Assembly: GCA_030141605.1 (NCBI GenBank)
Contig: JAQGDQ010000391.1
Location: 7,501 to 71,500, forward strand
Direction: 5' to 3'
From: Tubiluchus corallicola
Taxonomy: Eukaryota; Priapulida; Priapulimorpha; Priapulimorphida; Tubiluchidae
DNA length: 64,000 nt
The notes beneath the pieces were generated by a model. It was not told the DNA's origin. It did no database searches and saw only the letters and a list, made by a program, of their open reading frames with translations. The position numbers and the translations under genes were made by a program. Of this stretch, positions 1 to 11,219 are shown one piece after another. Position 1 is the first letter of the stretch. Each line of letters opens with the position of its first letter.

Positions 1-430
1 CTTCTGTTGTTTTTGTTGTTGTTGTTGTTGTTCTTGCTGTTGCTGTTGTTGCTGTTACTGTTGCTGCTGCTGTTGTTTTTGTTGTTGTTGTTCTTGCTGC
101 TGTTGTTGTTGTTGGTGCTGTTGTTGTTATTGTTGTTGTTGCTGCTGCTGTTGTTGTTGTTGTTGTTGTTCTTGATGTCGTTGTCATTACCATTGCTGTT
201 GCCGTTGCCTCTGACACTGTAGTTGTTGTTTGTTGTTGTTGTTGCTGCTGCTGCTGCTGTTGCACCTGCTGTTTTTGTCGGCGATGGCGTTGGTATTGGC
301 ACTGGCATTGTCATTGTCATTCGCGCTGGCGTGGCCGCACCCACTGTCAATGTCGTTGTTGTTGTTGTTGTCGTCATTGTCATTGTTGTAGTTGATGGAA
401 TTGTTAGTGTCACATTTATCTTTGAAAGCC
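1..430. repeat. Degenerate CTG/TTG triplet microsatellite
   Basis: Nearly continuous TTG, CTG and GTT triplets with sporadic substitutions, fading after about position 410. Frames on both strands stay open through it and translate to poly-Leu, poly-Val/Ala or Asn/Ser-rich strings. I take these as consequences of the repeat rather than as genes. The array continues to the left edge of the window. Confidence 0.9.
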
Positions 431-1061
431 ATACAAGTCACCCACTTTATAGTAGGAGACTTTGCATAAAGATGCTGCAGATTATTGCACAGAGCTCGAT
501 TCTTCTGTTTGCCAATATGGCTGTCAAATATATTCGCTAAATGGATCATTCCGGGTAAATGGATCTGGAAAAGCGGATTCCATGACACTAATAAATGCTT
601 TCTAAGGTTAAAAAGTGAAAGCTGTTATCTGTACAAGAAATAAACATGTGCAATGTGACCTGGATGCAAGCACGTTAGTGCTACAATTCTACTTAACTGC
701 TTTTGCTTTAAATTCTGCTCTTCAAAATCACTTATCCCCTCTTTCCCTGTGAAAAGCTTCACAACATCATAGGGGAACTATCTTGCCTGTTCAGAAGACA
801 TACTGTCTCTCTCTACACTATCTTGTCATTTCAGACCGACCGTGTAATAACTTTAGACAATGTTTCAATATTTGAATGTTTCTGGCTGTTTCAATTTGCT
901 TTCAGTGTCTGACAGCTTGATTCATGATACAGAAATCACGTAATAAATGACCCGTGACGTGAACGAAACGCAAACGGAAGTCATTACAGAACTTTTCTAG
1001 GTCGTAACTCGACGCTCGGGCAATCGGTGCCTATTTACTTATTCTGGATTGACGACTAATT
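431..1061. other. No recognised feature
   Basis: Ordinary AT-rich sequence between two microsatellites. No coding exon, tandem repeat or transposon end recognised. Confidence 0.5.
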
Positions 1062-1526
1062 CATTCGTTTATTCATTCATTCATTCATTCATTCATTCAT
1101 TCATTCATTCATTCATTCATTCATTCATTCATTCATTCATTCATTCATTCATTCATTCATTCATTCATTCATTCATTCATTCATTCATTCATTCATTCAT
1201 TCATTCATTTATTCTCTATTCATTTATTCGTCCATTCATTCGTTCATTCATCCAAAAATTCATTCATTTGTTTGTTTATTTATTTATTCATTCATTCACT
1301 CCTTCATTATTTTTTCATTCATTTATTCATTCATTCATTTATTCTCCGTTCATTCGTTCGTCCATTCATTCTAAAATTCATTCATTTGTTTATTTATTTA
1401 TTCATTCATTCATTCATTCATTCATTCATTCATTCATTCATTCATTCATTCATTTATTCGTCCATTCATTCGTTCTTCCATTGATGCGTTCATTCATACA
1501 AAAGTTCATTCACTCATTCATTCGTT
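1062..1526. repeat. (ATTC)n tetranucleotide microsatellite
   Basis: Almost perfect ATTC units from about 1071 to 1207, then imperfect units with ATTT, GTTC and CTCC variants to about 1526. A second run of pure units lies near 1405-1455. The repeat has no stop codons in several frames, so Phe/Ile/His/Ser-rich open frames appear that are not genes. A similar array lies at 62913-63330. Confidence 0.95.
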
Positions 1527-1980
1527 AAAAATCGATTGTGTCCTATTCTATCTATAAGTGAAAAACAAACTGTTGAACTGTTAATAATGTAGCAAAGCTG
1601 ACAGCGACAACGGTTTTTTTGCTCCATAATCAGCGTATTGAATATGAGGAGCATAAACCCTTTTCCGCCCGGTCAATTTAGAACGAAAGATATTTTGGAA
1701 AATCTCAATGTTGTTCATGAAAACGTTCGATAATAATCAAGCCGAGAAAAATGGTTAGATAGAACGTAATGATATCGGACAGCAAAATTGAATTTATGAT
1801 CAATAAAAAGAAATCCCCAACCGCATACTTGACATGACGCATCATTATCTCCAGTCATGGAGATAAACTTCTTATACGAGTTTAAGCCTCCTAAATGCAC
1901 TTTTTAAGTATTAGGTCTGACAGCAGAGAGACCCAAGATATCCGACGGCAGTCAGCTGAAGAATTTTGAAGATTTATTTC
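1527..1980. other. No recognised feature
   Basis: AT-rich spacer up to the first family A element. Nothing recognised. Confidence 0.45.
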
Positions 1981-2645
1981 TTTAAGGAAAACCGGACGAT
2001 TGTTTAAACATTAGTTCAGAATGTAGAATTCTTCAAAATATTGAAAACTATAATAGATTTTCTTAAATCAGAGATTAGATTAAATAATAATTACCTCGGA
2101 TGCTCAAATTTTGTTAAATTTTCAAAGCTACGCGCGGCACAGTGATTCTACTAAGACTGGCAACGGCGCCTTTTTGTCACATTCGCATAGCTGACAAATA
2201 GAAGGCGGTACCGTGATAACCATGATCGCGGCTATTTAATGTATTGTCTTATTTACTGTAACTAACATCTAGGGCCTTTATGGAAACGATATTCGTATGT
2301 AACTTTTTTTAAAGTGACGAAGTAAAAATAAATTCTTGATCATGAACTGCAGTGTTAGTTCACGAAGTAATATGACGTAGAGCGCATTTTCGTGACATCA
2401 CGCGTTTAAGCAGTAACATCTACGCTAACGTGCTTCATGCGCAAGGGAAGATGCCTGCCATTGCACAAACTGTGGTTAGTTTCTGACGTAAGCAATAGCT
2501 GTGTTCGGTTGCCGTTAATTAACTTTCTAAGCTAATTATTCAAATATAAGAAACAATTGGTAACATTTATAGGCAAGAAAATGTATATTTTGGATAGTAA
2601 ATTAAAATGAGATTGAGTCTAAACAATCATCCGGTTTTCCTTTAA
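1981..2645 (-). mobile_element. MITE family A, copy 1 (full length)
   Basis: A 665-bp element with terminal inverted repeats. The left end reads TTTAAGGAAAACCGGACGAT and the right end is its near-perfect inverse, CATCCGGTTTTCCTTTAA. The interior matches, in reverse orientation, the sequences at 9959-10509 and 12165-12827, including a conserved block with GTCACGTAG-like and GACGTCA-like motifs. It has no transposase frame. It therefore looks like a non-autonomous DNA transposon that targets TTAA or TTTAAA. Boundaries come from the inverted ends. Confidence 0.8.
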
Positions 2646-2869
2646 ACGAGCAAAAAGATAGAGTACCAATAAACTAGCTAGAATGATCAGCAGCTGTTAA
2701 AATGGACATGTTTGTGGTCATTGTCGACAAAATCATCGTCATCTTTACCATAAACATGTGTCGTCGTTAAATATTCGTCATTTTAAATTCAAGATTATTA
2801 GTTAGTGATAAATTCATAATGATCGAATTTTGAAAACCAAACATAAAAAAAGAAAAATATGGAAATATA

Positions 2870-2950
2870 GGTCGATATCTGGTCTGGATTTGAACCAGGT
2901 ACTTTTGTATGACAAGTTCAAAGCCACGAACAGTTTGATAAGGAAAATTC
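2870..2950 (-). mobile_element. tRNA-like SINE head remnant
   Basis: On the minus strand, 2886-2896 reads GGTTCAAATCC, an exact match to a pol III B box. It sits in a perfect 4-bp/7-nt T-arm (2884-2898). The sequence after the B box resembles that after a similar B box at 52870, which supports a shared SINE family rather than chance. No convincing A box or acceptor stem is present, so this is a decayed remnant, not a functional tRNA. Confidence 0.35.
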
Positions 2951-2959
2951 TGAATACTT

Positions 2960-3320
2960 AAAACGCATGTTGACAGTGAGTATAAATGATTTCTGTGCTA
3001 AAATTATTAAGTCACTTCAAATTAAAATGCTCTTGCCAAGTCGTAAAATGTCGCTCACTCGCCTTCCCAGTGTGCATCGCTGACTCACCAATAAACTTAT
3101 TTTTTATCTTATTGAGATAATGTATCAAGATGTATCATTTTGCTCGGTTAGTGACGAGTACACCATGAATCATTCGGTTAATTTTTCATACTTTACGCAA
3201 TATTGTTTAAACTTAAGTTGTTTAAACAAACGACCTACCATTAAAATTGCTTCACCTAATGAGTGTTTAAATGTTCAAAGTTTTATACATCGTTACTGCT
3301 ACTGCAAGCTCTGTAAGCAA
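2960..3320 (+). mobile_element. MITE family C, copy 1 (truncated)
   Basis: Matches by eye the interior of the family C copy at 21171-21690: a GTGCACCAC/GTGCATCGC block, the TATCTTATTGA stretch, a GTTAGTGACG motif, and a tail with TTTACGCAATATTGTTT. The TTTAAAGG end is not visible on the left. The short open frame at 3120-3323 falls inside the repeat and is not treated as a gene. Confidence 0.55.
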
Positions 3321-3658
3321 TAAGGAATTACGTTGGAGATACAAAATTTTAAGACGAATTTTGTGGCTTTATTTAAGTAAAGGGTTTTCTTATGCTTTAA
3401 AAAAGAAACGTGTCCATGTCCAAGTATAATTAGGTATAGAATTGCACGCGCATGCATACTACATCACCCAGGAAGTACCGGATTTAGATGAAAAGAGAAG
3501 TCACGATATTCCACTTTCTCTAACAACTAGAGAAAGATGGAAAAGTGCTTTAAAGAATATCCACTGAAGCTGAGGATAATGTAGATGATAGGTTTATTGA
3601 AAAAGCAAATTACAATTTACAGGTGAATCAAATTGCTCGAATAAGTGCAAAAAGGAAA

Positions 3659-4062
3659 ATTAAAGGAAAACAGGATAACTTTTTATTATCCTGTTTCATT
3701 TTGAAGTACCTCAAAAAGAATTCCTTTTAATGCCTATAATAATGTCAAAGCGTTTCTGATAATTAAATAATAGTTTAAACACTTAATTAACGGCGAGCGA
3801 GCCTAACTAGTGATGACATCACAAATGAACAAAGTTTTCAACAGCGCGAACATTCCGTTAGCGTGTTACACGTGTTTGCAAAAGGGAAAATTGAAGCACA
3901 GTGCTAGTGTACAACATTCAGTGCAACTTTTAAGATTCCCACAGTACTCACGCATGAGCTCTCGAACGTGTGTACATCACAAACGAGCAATCTGAAATGA
4001 GTGCCCATCTAACTAGCGAACAGCGAAATGCATATAACAGAGAAGAGTTAGTTGGCAAATAG
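3659..4062 (+). mobile_element. MITE family B, copy 1 (truncated by AGAAC array)
   Basis: Starts with TTAAAGGAAAACAGGATAA, the family B terminal sequence, immediately followed by its inverse so that the end forms a small hairpin (about 3666-3694). It then follows the family B body: TTAATTAACGGCG, TGATGACATCAC, GCGCGAACATTCC, CACGTGTTTGCA. The copy decays into the pentanucleotide array that starts near 4070, and the opposite terminal repeat is missing. Confidence 0.7.
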
Positions 4063-4069
4063 GATTTGA

Positions 4070-4606
4070 CAGAACGCAACGGAATGGGAACCAATGGAAC
4101 CGAGCCGAGCCGTGCCTTGCCGTATCGTGTCGTGCCATGCCGTGCAGAGTAGGGTAGAACAGAACAGAACAGAACAGAACAGAACAGAACAGAACAGAAC
4201 AGAACAGAACAGAACAGAACAGAACAGAACAGAACAGAACAGAACAGAACAGAACAGAACAGAACAGAACAGAACAGAACAGAACAGAACAGAACAGAAC
4301 AGAACAGAACAGAACAGAACAGAACAGAACAGAACAGAACAGAACAGAACAGAACAGAACAGAACAGAACAGAACAGAACAGAACAGAACAGAACAGAAC
4401 ACAACACAACACAACACAACAGAACAGAACAGAACAGAACAGAACAGAACAGAACAGAACAGAACAGAACAGAACAGAACAGAACAGAACAGAACAGAAC
4501 AGAACACAACACAACAGAACAGAACACAACACAACACAACACAACACAACACAACACAACACAACACAACACAACAGAACAGAACAGAACAGAACAGAAC
4601 AGAACA
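4070..4606. repeat. (AGAAC)n pentanucleotide array with graded flank
   Basis: From about 4158 to 4606 there are about 90 pentamers, mainly AGAAC with blocks of ACAAC. The period-5 phase can be followed back to about 4070 through increasingly different pentamers (GAACC, GAGCC, GTGCC, ATGCC, GTGCA, GGGTA). The unit has no stop codon in any frame on either strand, so frames of 160-208 codons arise that are not genes. Confidence 0.95.
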
Positions 4607-4607
4607 G

Positions 4608-4629
4608 TGCATCTATAAACGTAGATGCA
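4608..4629. other. 8-bp hairpin at edge of AGAAC array
   Basis: TGCATCTA at 4608-4615 and TAGATGCA at 4622-4629 are perfect inverses separated by six bases. It abuts the last AGAAC unit. No known function. Confidence 0.6.
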
Positions 4630-4852
4630 TTAAGAAAATTCTGACGAATATTTAAAAAATAGCAGGTCTAATTTATCAAAATTATAAATAAAATGATGTT
4701 TACGAATATGTGATAAACTGTGAATATGTTGCTAAACAGCTAAAACACATGAAACGAAATCAATAGTTGGACAAAATGATTCGCCTCGTTATTTTAATTC
4801 TCGTCAAAATGGGTTTTTTTCTTGCTTTAAACTGTGTGCGGCTGCGGTTAAA

Positions 4853-5370
4853 GGAGAGAACAAGTCACTTAGTATTTTGGGTTTATTTTACTGTTATCAC
4901 TTAAACTTAAAAAAACGTAACAAAAAATTCGTAGAAAACTATCTATAAAGCACAATTTCTAAAATACTACGGCTGAATAGAAATTTTCAGGCGTGGTGGT
5001 TGCCGCCATTCATTTTAAAATTATGACGTAACTGGGAAACTTCGTGACTTTTCGTAAGCTCGCGTTGCTTAAACTAATTCAAACTGCCGCAGCTTTCTTG
5101 ATGTCTATGCAAAAATCACCAAATTATGTATCTATTTTTTTTTGTAAAAACTTATATATCTTTGACGAAAATGTGCTAATTTTCTTCAGGGCGAATGACG
5201 TCATTGGTGGAAGAATGGACATTGAAAATGGAAGCGCCCAAGCATGAAGTGATCGCGACTTTAAAGTTATTTTACTAATTACACGAGGCACTTATTGCCG
5301 TTTTATTACGAAATCCTTCTAAGGTTTTCACGAACATTGAAATAAGCCTGCCTTTCCACCAATCTTGGTT
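4853..5370 (+). mobile_element. Dispersed repeat family D, copy 1
   Basis: Shares long blocks with 49370-49970: CAGGCGTGGTGGTTGCCG, ATTATGACGTAACTGG, CTTCGTGACTTTTCGTAA, GAATGACGTC, AGTGATCGCGACTTTAAAG. The first 100 bases translate (about 4858-4950) to a peptide containing LGLFYCYHLNL, also encoded twice in copy 2, and then hit a stop. The unit carries two CRE-like TGACGT motifs. I cannot tell whether it derives from a transposon or from a duplicated gene end. Confidence 0.65.
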
Positions 5371-6337
5371 TTTCCTTGAAACTTAAGGCTGATCATATTT
5401 CTTCTCTAGTCATCGTCAGAGGCAAGTATTAAATTCTAATCTCTGGGAATGACAGTTGAAGAGACTTTTGAAGATGCATTTACTATAAGAGAAATGCTTT
5501 TACTAATGTGTAAACGTGTCTAGAGTTACAAGTGCCTCGCCTCAATGTCTCCACACTGAATGATGAGGTAGGCAAATACGGTAAATTTTCTTCTTGAAAT
5601 GGAGTCAAGACTTCGTTTGCTCATAAATTCAACGAAAACGAACTTGGCATGATACGTTGGTAACGAGCCTTAGCTGTGTTTTGGAAAAGTAAGCCATTTA
5701 GCTTGCAAGAACCTTTTAGTGCTAAGCAAGCAGTTTTTAAAGGGTATTAGGGTAGGGGTCTCGTTGAGAAGAGAACAAGACACAGCTAGTAGGTTTGGGA
5801 AAGTGCAGTAAGGTGCCCCATTGGGGCTTAAATCTTCCTTGATTTTAGGCTTTTCGGACCTTTAAAGGTCGAAAAATGGCAGTTTAGTAAGCAACTTTTT
5901 AACCGTTTTCGCTATTAAGGATACCAAATTTAAATGTTAATTCAAAAACAGCAATTGCTTTTTAATCAGTGAATTAAGTAGTGTTCATCCACTGGCTTTT
6001 ATACTTTACCCAGAATAAGTCTTGGCCTTGTCAAACTGTTTAACCGCGAGGAATCACTGAGCTAACAAAATACAGCAAGGTGCAGTAGCTCTATTTACAT
6101 GTTGATTTACTTCTGCCAAAGACAATCACGCGACTCACGCCAACTGATTACAGCCAAACTTTGTTGCAACAAACTTTTCAAGTCTGAAGTAAAATAAATT
6201 ACTTGGCGATAAAATGAGTCATTATTCTTGTGCACAACTTCTCAAGAAAGGTTTTTATTTTTTTCTGAAAAATTGCAACAAAAATGAGGTACAGTTCAGA
6301 CCAGTACAGTTGACCGAAAGATCGGAAATATGGATAG
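5371..6337. other. No recognised feature
   Basis: AT-rich spacer between repeat family D and a minisatellite. No exon-like or repeat structure recognised. Confidence 0.45.
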
Positions 6338-7034
6338 GCCAAAAAAGTAAGAAAAGATAAAGCAGTGGCTGCCAAAACAGTAAGAAAAGATAAAGCAGTG
6401 GCTGTCAAAAACTAAGAAAAGATAAAGCAGTGGCTGCCAAAAAAGTTAGAAAAGATAAAGCAGTGGCTGCCAAAAAGTAAGAAAGGATAAAGCAGTGGCT
6501 GCCAAAAAGTAAGAAAAGATAAAGCAATGGCTGCCGAAAAAGTAAGAAAAGATAAAGCAGTGGCTGCCAAAAAAGTTAGAAAAGATAAAGAAGTGGCTGT
6601 CAAAAAGTAAGAAAAGATAAAGCAGTGGCTGCCAAAAAGTAAGAAAAGATAAAGCAACGGCTGCCGAAAAAGTAAAAAAAGATAAAGCAGTGGCTGCCAA
6701 AAAAGTTAGAAAAGATAGTGGCTGTCAAAAAGTAAGAAAAGATAAAGCAGTGGCTGCCAAAAAGTAAGAAAAGATAAAGCAGTGGCTGCCAAAAAACTAA
6801 GAAAAGATAAAGCAGCAGAGACTGCCAGAAAAATAAGAAAAGATAAAGCAGTGGCTGCCAAAAAAGTAAAAAAAGATAAAGCCGAAGTTGCCAAAAAGTA
6901 AGAAAAGATAAAGCCGTAGCTGACAAAAAAGTAATAAAAGATAAAGCAGTGGCTGTCAAAAAGTAAAAAAAGATAAAGCAGTGGCTGCCAAAAAGTAAGA
7001 AAGGTAAAGCAGTGGCTGCCAAAAAAGTAAGAAG
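6338..7034. repeat. 31-bp minisatellite, about 21 units
   Basis: The core unit contains GATAAAGCAGTGGCTGCC followed by A-rich AAAAGTAAGAAAA. I count 21 units, with variants such as CTGTC and CAACGGCTG and one 12-bp deletion near 6715. GCAGTGGCTGC within each unit is a small inverted repeat. Minus-strand frames translate to Phe/Leu/Ser-rich strings repeating the word SHCFIFSYF, which I attribute to the repeat. Confidence 0.93.
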
Positions 7035-7839
7035 GAGAATAAAATAATGGAATACCTAAGGTTTTACGAGGAAAGGCTTAATGAGGCAGGCAAAGACAGA
7101 ACCAAGGTAAAACACAAAGGAAAACAAAATCGGATAGGCATAGTCATTGACGTAACTAGTAGGGGAGCAAAGGGAGCAACCACTCCCCAGAGCACATTGT
7201 TAAAAATTAATAGAGTCATTACTTTATTTGACCAACCAGCCTCCCGTTTCTTTTAAATGAGTCATTATGAGTATGTTGAGGCAACTCATTTGTCAAGGTT
7301 GCTTGATTGAACCAAAGATCAAATTGCCACAAATCTATTTACAATAATGTATTCTTGTCACGCGATAAGTACGTCTACTGATAATTATAGACTGCAAAGA
7401 CAAGTTTCAGTGTGTTAACGTTTTATTACGAAGGTGTTATATCATGGCTGTTTTTAAGATTGTTTAGAAAAACAATCATACTATCTTAGATTTTTATCAT
7501 GCCATGGAGAAAAACTTCTACTGTGTTTTGATTTTAAATACAAAATAACATTTATGCGCTTCCATGAAAATTGCATCTTCCTCTTGTTCTGATTTTAAGC
7601 ACAAAATTAAAATGTATAATCAATACGTTAAAAATTGTTTGGTATGTGTATCGACGAGTATTTTATGTGCTTGCTTCCCTTGACTTTAGAAGCTGGCTAC
7701 GCCCCGGAGCACAATAGGCAATGAGGTAGTCAAGGCAAATCAAGAAAAAGCAAAATGGGGCAGTTGAGGAAATAGCCAGTATAAAGTAAGGAAAGGCAAA
7801 ATATGGTTGGCAAAGATCTATTTATTGGACTGGGTCAGT
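7035..7839. other. No recognised gene; one short frame
   Basis: Contains a 69-codon plus-strand frame (7047-7256) that starts just after the minisatellite. It shows no domain I recognise. A block GAGCACA..CCCC near 7185 is loosely echoed near 7700. Confidence 0.4.
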
Positions 7840-8215
7840 TTCTTTCTGCTCTAGATGCAGGTCTGGTTGTGGGTCAGTTTGGTTTGTTTATGGGTCATTT
7901 GTCTGAGGCTGACCTGCCAGACATCTGGTCTCAGGCTGGTTTGTCTAGACCTGACCAGACTCCAGGCAGATCAGGTACTGACCAGACCACTGACAGATGG
8001 ATCATCCCTTAGGCTGCTCAGTCAAATATCGGACTCCAGACCAGCTGCCTACCAGACGTTTGAAAACCGGACTCCAGACAAACCAGCCCTAAACAGGGCT
8101 AGGCCTATGACAGATCAGACTCCAGACAAACCAGCCCTAGACAGGGCTAGGCCTATGACAGATCAGACTCCAGACAGACTAGCCATAAACAAAATGAATT
8201 AAGCAACAGCTGGAT
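7840..8215. repeat. CCAGAC/GTCTGG cryptic repeat with 48-bp tandem units
   Basis: The left half is rich in GTCTGG, CCAGAC and GACCAG words on both strands. From about 8065 there are two and a half copies of a 48-bp unit containing ACTCCAGACAAACCAGCCCT and GGGCTAGGCCTATGACAGAT. Within the unit AGCCCT..AGGGCT forms a short inverted repeat. Open frames across it show the repeat and no domain. Confidence 0.8.
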
Positions 8216-8377
8216 CCATAGGTAGAACAAAAAGAAAATGGCCCAGCTCAATAATTAGACCACGACAAAGCCTATAAACAGAGCATGACCAACGCTGCAT
8301 TAGTTTGTTACATAATGACGATTTTTGTAATGTACTTAATGCAGCATTTTTGTTACATAATGAACTTTATAGCAAAA

Positions 8378-8924
8378 CCTGACCTAATCTTAAACTGTAG
8401 CTCAAAACATTCTACTCTGTAAAATATTGAAAGTAAACATACTATTTTTTCAAAAAAGACTTAAGTAAAAGAATTTTTACCACACAAACACAATTTCTCG
8501 TTCGCGCCACTAGTCAACACAACCAACGCGCCAACGCATTGCACAAAAATAGGTGCTGTACCGCTCAGTTCAGAAATGTTAGTTTCTGACGAACTACACA
8601 CGTTCCACAGTTCATGTGTGAGCACATTTAAAATTTCAATTCTTATCTTAAGCCTTGCCTAGTTTTAGTACAACACGCTAAATATCTTACAGTAGCACTG
8701 TACCTCAATTTTCGCTTTTGTAAACACCTTAACTACACGTTTATAGAATGTTTTTGTTGTTGAAAAATTATGTTCGTTTGTGATGTCGCCTGCCATTAAT
8801 TAAGACTTTAGTCTATTATTAAATTATCAGAAACGCTTAGGCGGTATTATTGGCGTTAAAATGTACACTTTTTTGGGACTTGAAAATAGGGCAGTCAATG
8901 AAAAATCATCCTGTCTTCCTTTAA
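8378..8924 (-). mobile_element. MITE family B, copy 2
   Basis: Reverse-oriented copy of family B. It ends on the right with AATCATCCTGTCTTCCTTTAA, the family terminal repeat, and carries the CGTTCGCGCCACTAGT, AACTACACACGTTC and GATGTCGCCTGCCATTAATT blocks found at 26790-27348 and, inverted, at 33785-34419. No coding capacity. Confidence 0.75.
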
Positions 8925-9366
8925 CAAAAGCTGGACAAGTCGGAGTTATCGTTAAAGATTCTATGCCAGAAAGGCTGTAGGCGTCTTTGCAGTAGTCCCT
9001 GTTGTATACTTAGCAATTGATGGAACTATTTTCTGATCAGTAAACACGAAATAGCTGCATTAATGCACGGATTTAACATTATTGATATAAAAATTCAAAT
9101 TGTCTGTCACAAAGCGAGACAGAATATTTGTCGTTTATGAATCTCACGGGAACGACTCTCGTTTTATTCGTCACATAGATTTTGCAGAACATTTTATTTT
9201 TATGATAATTGAGTTGCTTTCATTTTTCGAACGTTAAACATTCGTCGTGACAGAATGGCGCAGATTTTATTACAAATGCAGCAGAACTTTTAATAATGAA
9301 ATTTTGAAAAGTTTTTTATGGGAAATTTTTTTTCATGTGGTCTTGTCTGGTGGTTGACAAACGGCC

Positions 9367-9830
9367 TTTAAAGGACAAGTAAATGGCAAACCAAAGTAAG
9401 CCTCAGAAAATTCGCAATAAAAAATTATATCACCTAAGTACAATCTTTAGCGAATAAAGTACTCACGTTTTCGCATTTACTCCAATTTTTGTAAAATATT
9501 TCAACGGCTGCAGCAAACGTTGGCGCAGACATGTTTCATTTAGTCCGCCAATTGAAAAGCCAGCATGTGACTGATCACGTGGCATGACATCACAAGAACA
9601 CAGTCCCGTACACAACGACGTGTACTATAAAGATTTGTGTTGTGGTTCTGTGACGCCATCTAATATGGCGCCGCCGTGACAGTCTAGCGGGAGTATTTAA
9701 AATGAAAACAAGCAGGCAATTCTTTTAACGTGAATACGATAAACGCTTAAGATTGTTTTATATGCTTGTCTTATCTTATTACACTTATCTGCTTGAAACA
9801 ATTAGAAAAGAAATTTTAAAGAAAGTTCGT
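9367..9830 (+). mobile_element. MITE family C, copy 2
   Basis: Begins TTTAAAGGACAAGTAAATGG, the same terminal motif as the copy at 21171. It then shows the shared order: CCTCAGAAAATTCGC, a TATATCACC stretch, a GGCGCCGCCGTGACAG block, CGGGAGTATTTAAAATG, and a TTATCTGCTTGAAACAATTA block. The right boundary is uncertain. Confidence 0.65.
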
Positions 9831-9958
9831 ACTACAGACATTACTGAAATAAAGTTTGCAGACATTCGTATCAGGTGCTACAATGCACTGTATACTTTAG
9901 TAAATATTTATTGAAAAACATGGATAAGTTTTATGCGCACTACTGCATGTATGTAATG

Positions 9959-10509
9959 AAAGGAAGACCAGACGATTGTTTAGACTCAATCTCATTTTAA
10001 TTTACTGTCCAAAATATATTTTTTGTTGCCTTTAAAAGTTAGTAACTGTTCCTTATATTTGACTAATTAGTTTAGAAAGTTAATTAACGGCAACCGAACA
10101 CAGCAACAGAAACGTCAGAAACTAACCACAGTTTGTGCAATGACAGGCGTCTTCCCTTGCGCGTCAAGCGCATTTGCATAAGTGTTACAGTACTACTTAA
10201 ACGCATGATGTCACGAAAAATGGGCTTTACATCATATGACGTCAGAAGCTAACACTGCAGTTCATGGTCATTTGCTTATCACGGTATCGCCTTCTACTTG
10301 TCGGTCACGTGACAAAAAAGTGCCGCTGCCAACCTTAGTAGATTTACTGAGCCGCGCGTAACTTCGAAAGTTTAACGAAATTTGAGTATGCGAGATAATT
10401 ATGTACTATTTAATCTAAGCTTGATTAAAAAAAGCTATTGTAGTTTTCAATATTCAGAGCATTCTTTATTCTTAACTAATGTTTACACAATCGTCCGGTT
10501 TTCCTTTAA
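9959..10509 (+). mobile_element. MITE family A, copy 2 (internal deletion)
   Basis: The left end reads AAAGGAAGACCAGACGATTG and the right end ACAATCGTCCGGTTTTCCTT, imperfect terminal inverses. The body matches the copy at 12165-12827 in the same orientation but lacks roughly 100 bases present there (about 12490-12590). Non-coding. Confidence 0.8.
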
Positions 10510-11121
10510 CAGTGATAACTGCAGCTTTATTTCATATAATTATGCATGAAGTGTACTTACGTGTTAAAACTGTATTGTACTTCTGCAAATGGAGAACAAA
10601 TTCGATTTATTATTATATATATTATTGGTTGGACATTTTCTTTAATCTACTCTAATAAAATTTAGATCAAACCAAAACACTCAGTAGCCGGATATGCTGA
10701 ACGTTGCTGTTTGTAACGAGACTGGAACTTCGTTCATTATCTACATTTTCCCTCTAAGTTGAGCCACCGAACCGACAGGAGTGTTTCGGCCACATTCGAA
10801 CGCTCGTATACGAGCTAAAAGTCCGGAATTACAGAACGTAGGTAATGAAGATTGAAGGCAAATGTTCTAGCGACAAAAACTATTCAAACCCGTAAAAGGC
10901 TAAAATTTAGGGCGCCTTCCCAATTTCGCGGTCATTATGGATTAACTTGTGAGAAACTGAATGAAGCACATCTCAGGGGAGAAGTTCAGAGAGTTTCACG
11001 GACGGATCAAAAGCAATGGAAGCCACGCATGTTATCGGCATGACAACATGCGTTACCAGCCTTGGGGAGTCGTAGGGGGCAGCACACATCTCCGAGGTTT
11101 CCTATGCGGTCGAGTGCACAC
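10510..11121. other. No recognised gene; one short frame
   Basis: A 63-codon plus-strand frame (10852-11043) lies in slightly GC-richer sequence. I recognise no domain in it and see no convincing splice sites. Confidence 0.4.
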
Positions 11122-11122
11122 C

Positions 11123-11194
11123 AAAAAATTTTAAAATCAGCTGTGGAACTTTCTACCTGTAACTATGAGAACCACAGCTGATTTTAAATTTTTT
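11123..11194. other. Near-perfect 23-bp hairpin
   Basis: The left arm (11123-11146) ends in TCAGCTGTGG. The right arm (11172-11194) starts CCACAGCTGA. The two arms are inverse over about 23 bases with one base difference in length, around a 25-nt loop. It could be the collapsed ends of a foldback transposon or a small hairpin RNA. Nothing shows that it is transcribed. Confidence 0.65.
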
Positions 11195-11219
11195 AGATAG
11201 ACAAATGGCAACCTACTGG

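Noticed and set aside
1049-1528. 159-codon Ser/Phe/Ile/His frame
   Set aside because: Translation of an ATTC microsatellite; the same string appears at 62853-63372.
3948-4618. Overlapping frames of 160-208 codons on both strands (CSVLF and NRTEQ repeats)
   Set aside because: The AGAAC unit has no stop codon in any frame, so long frames are inevitable. There is no unique sequence, splice context or domain.
7047-7256. 69-codon frame after the 31-bp minisatellite
   Set aside because: Tempting because of its position and charged composition, but no homology pattern or promoter is visible.
10852-11043. 63-codon plus-strand frame in moderately GC-rich sequence
   Set aside because: No recognisable motif or splice partners; length within chance expectation.
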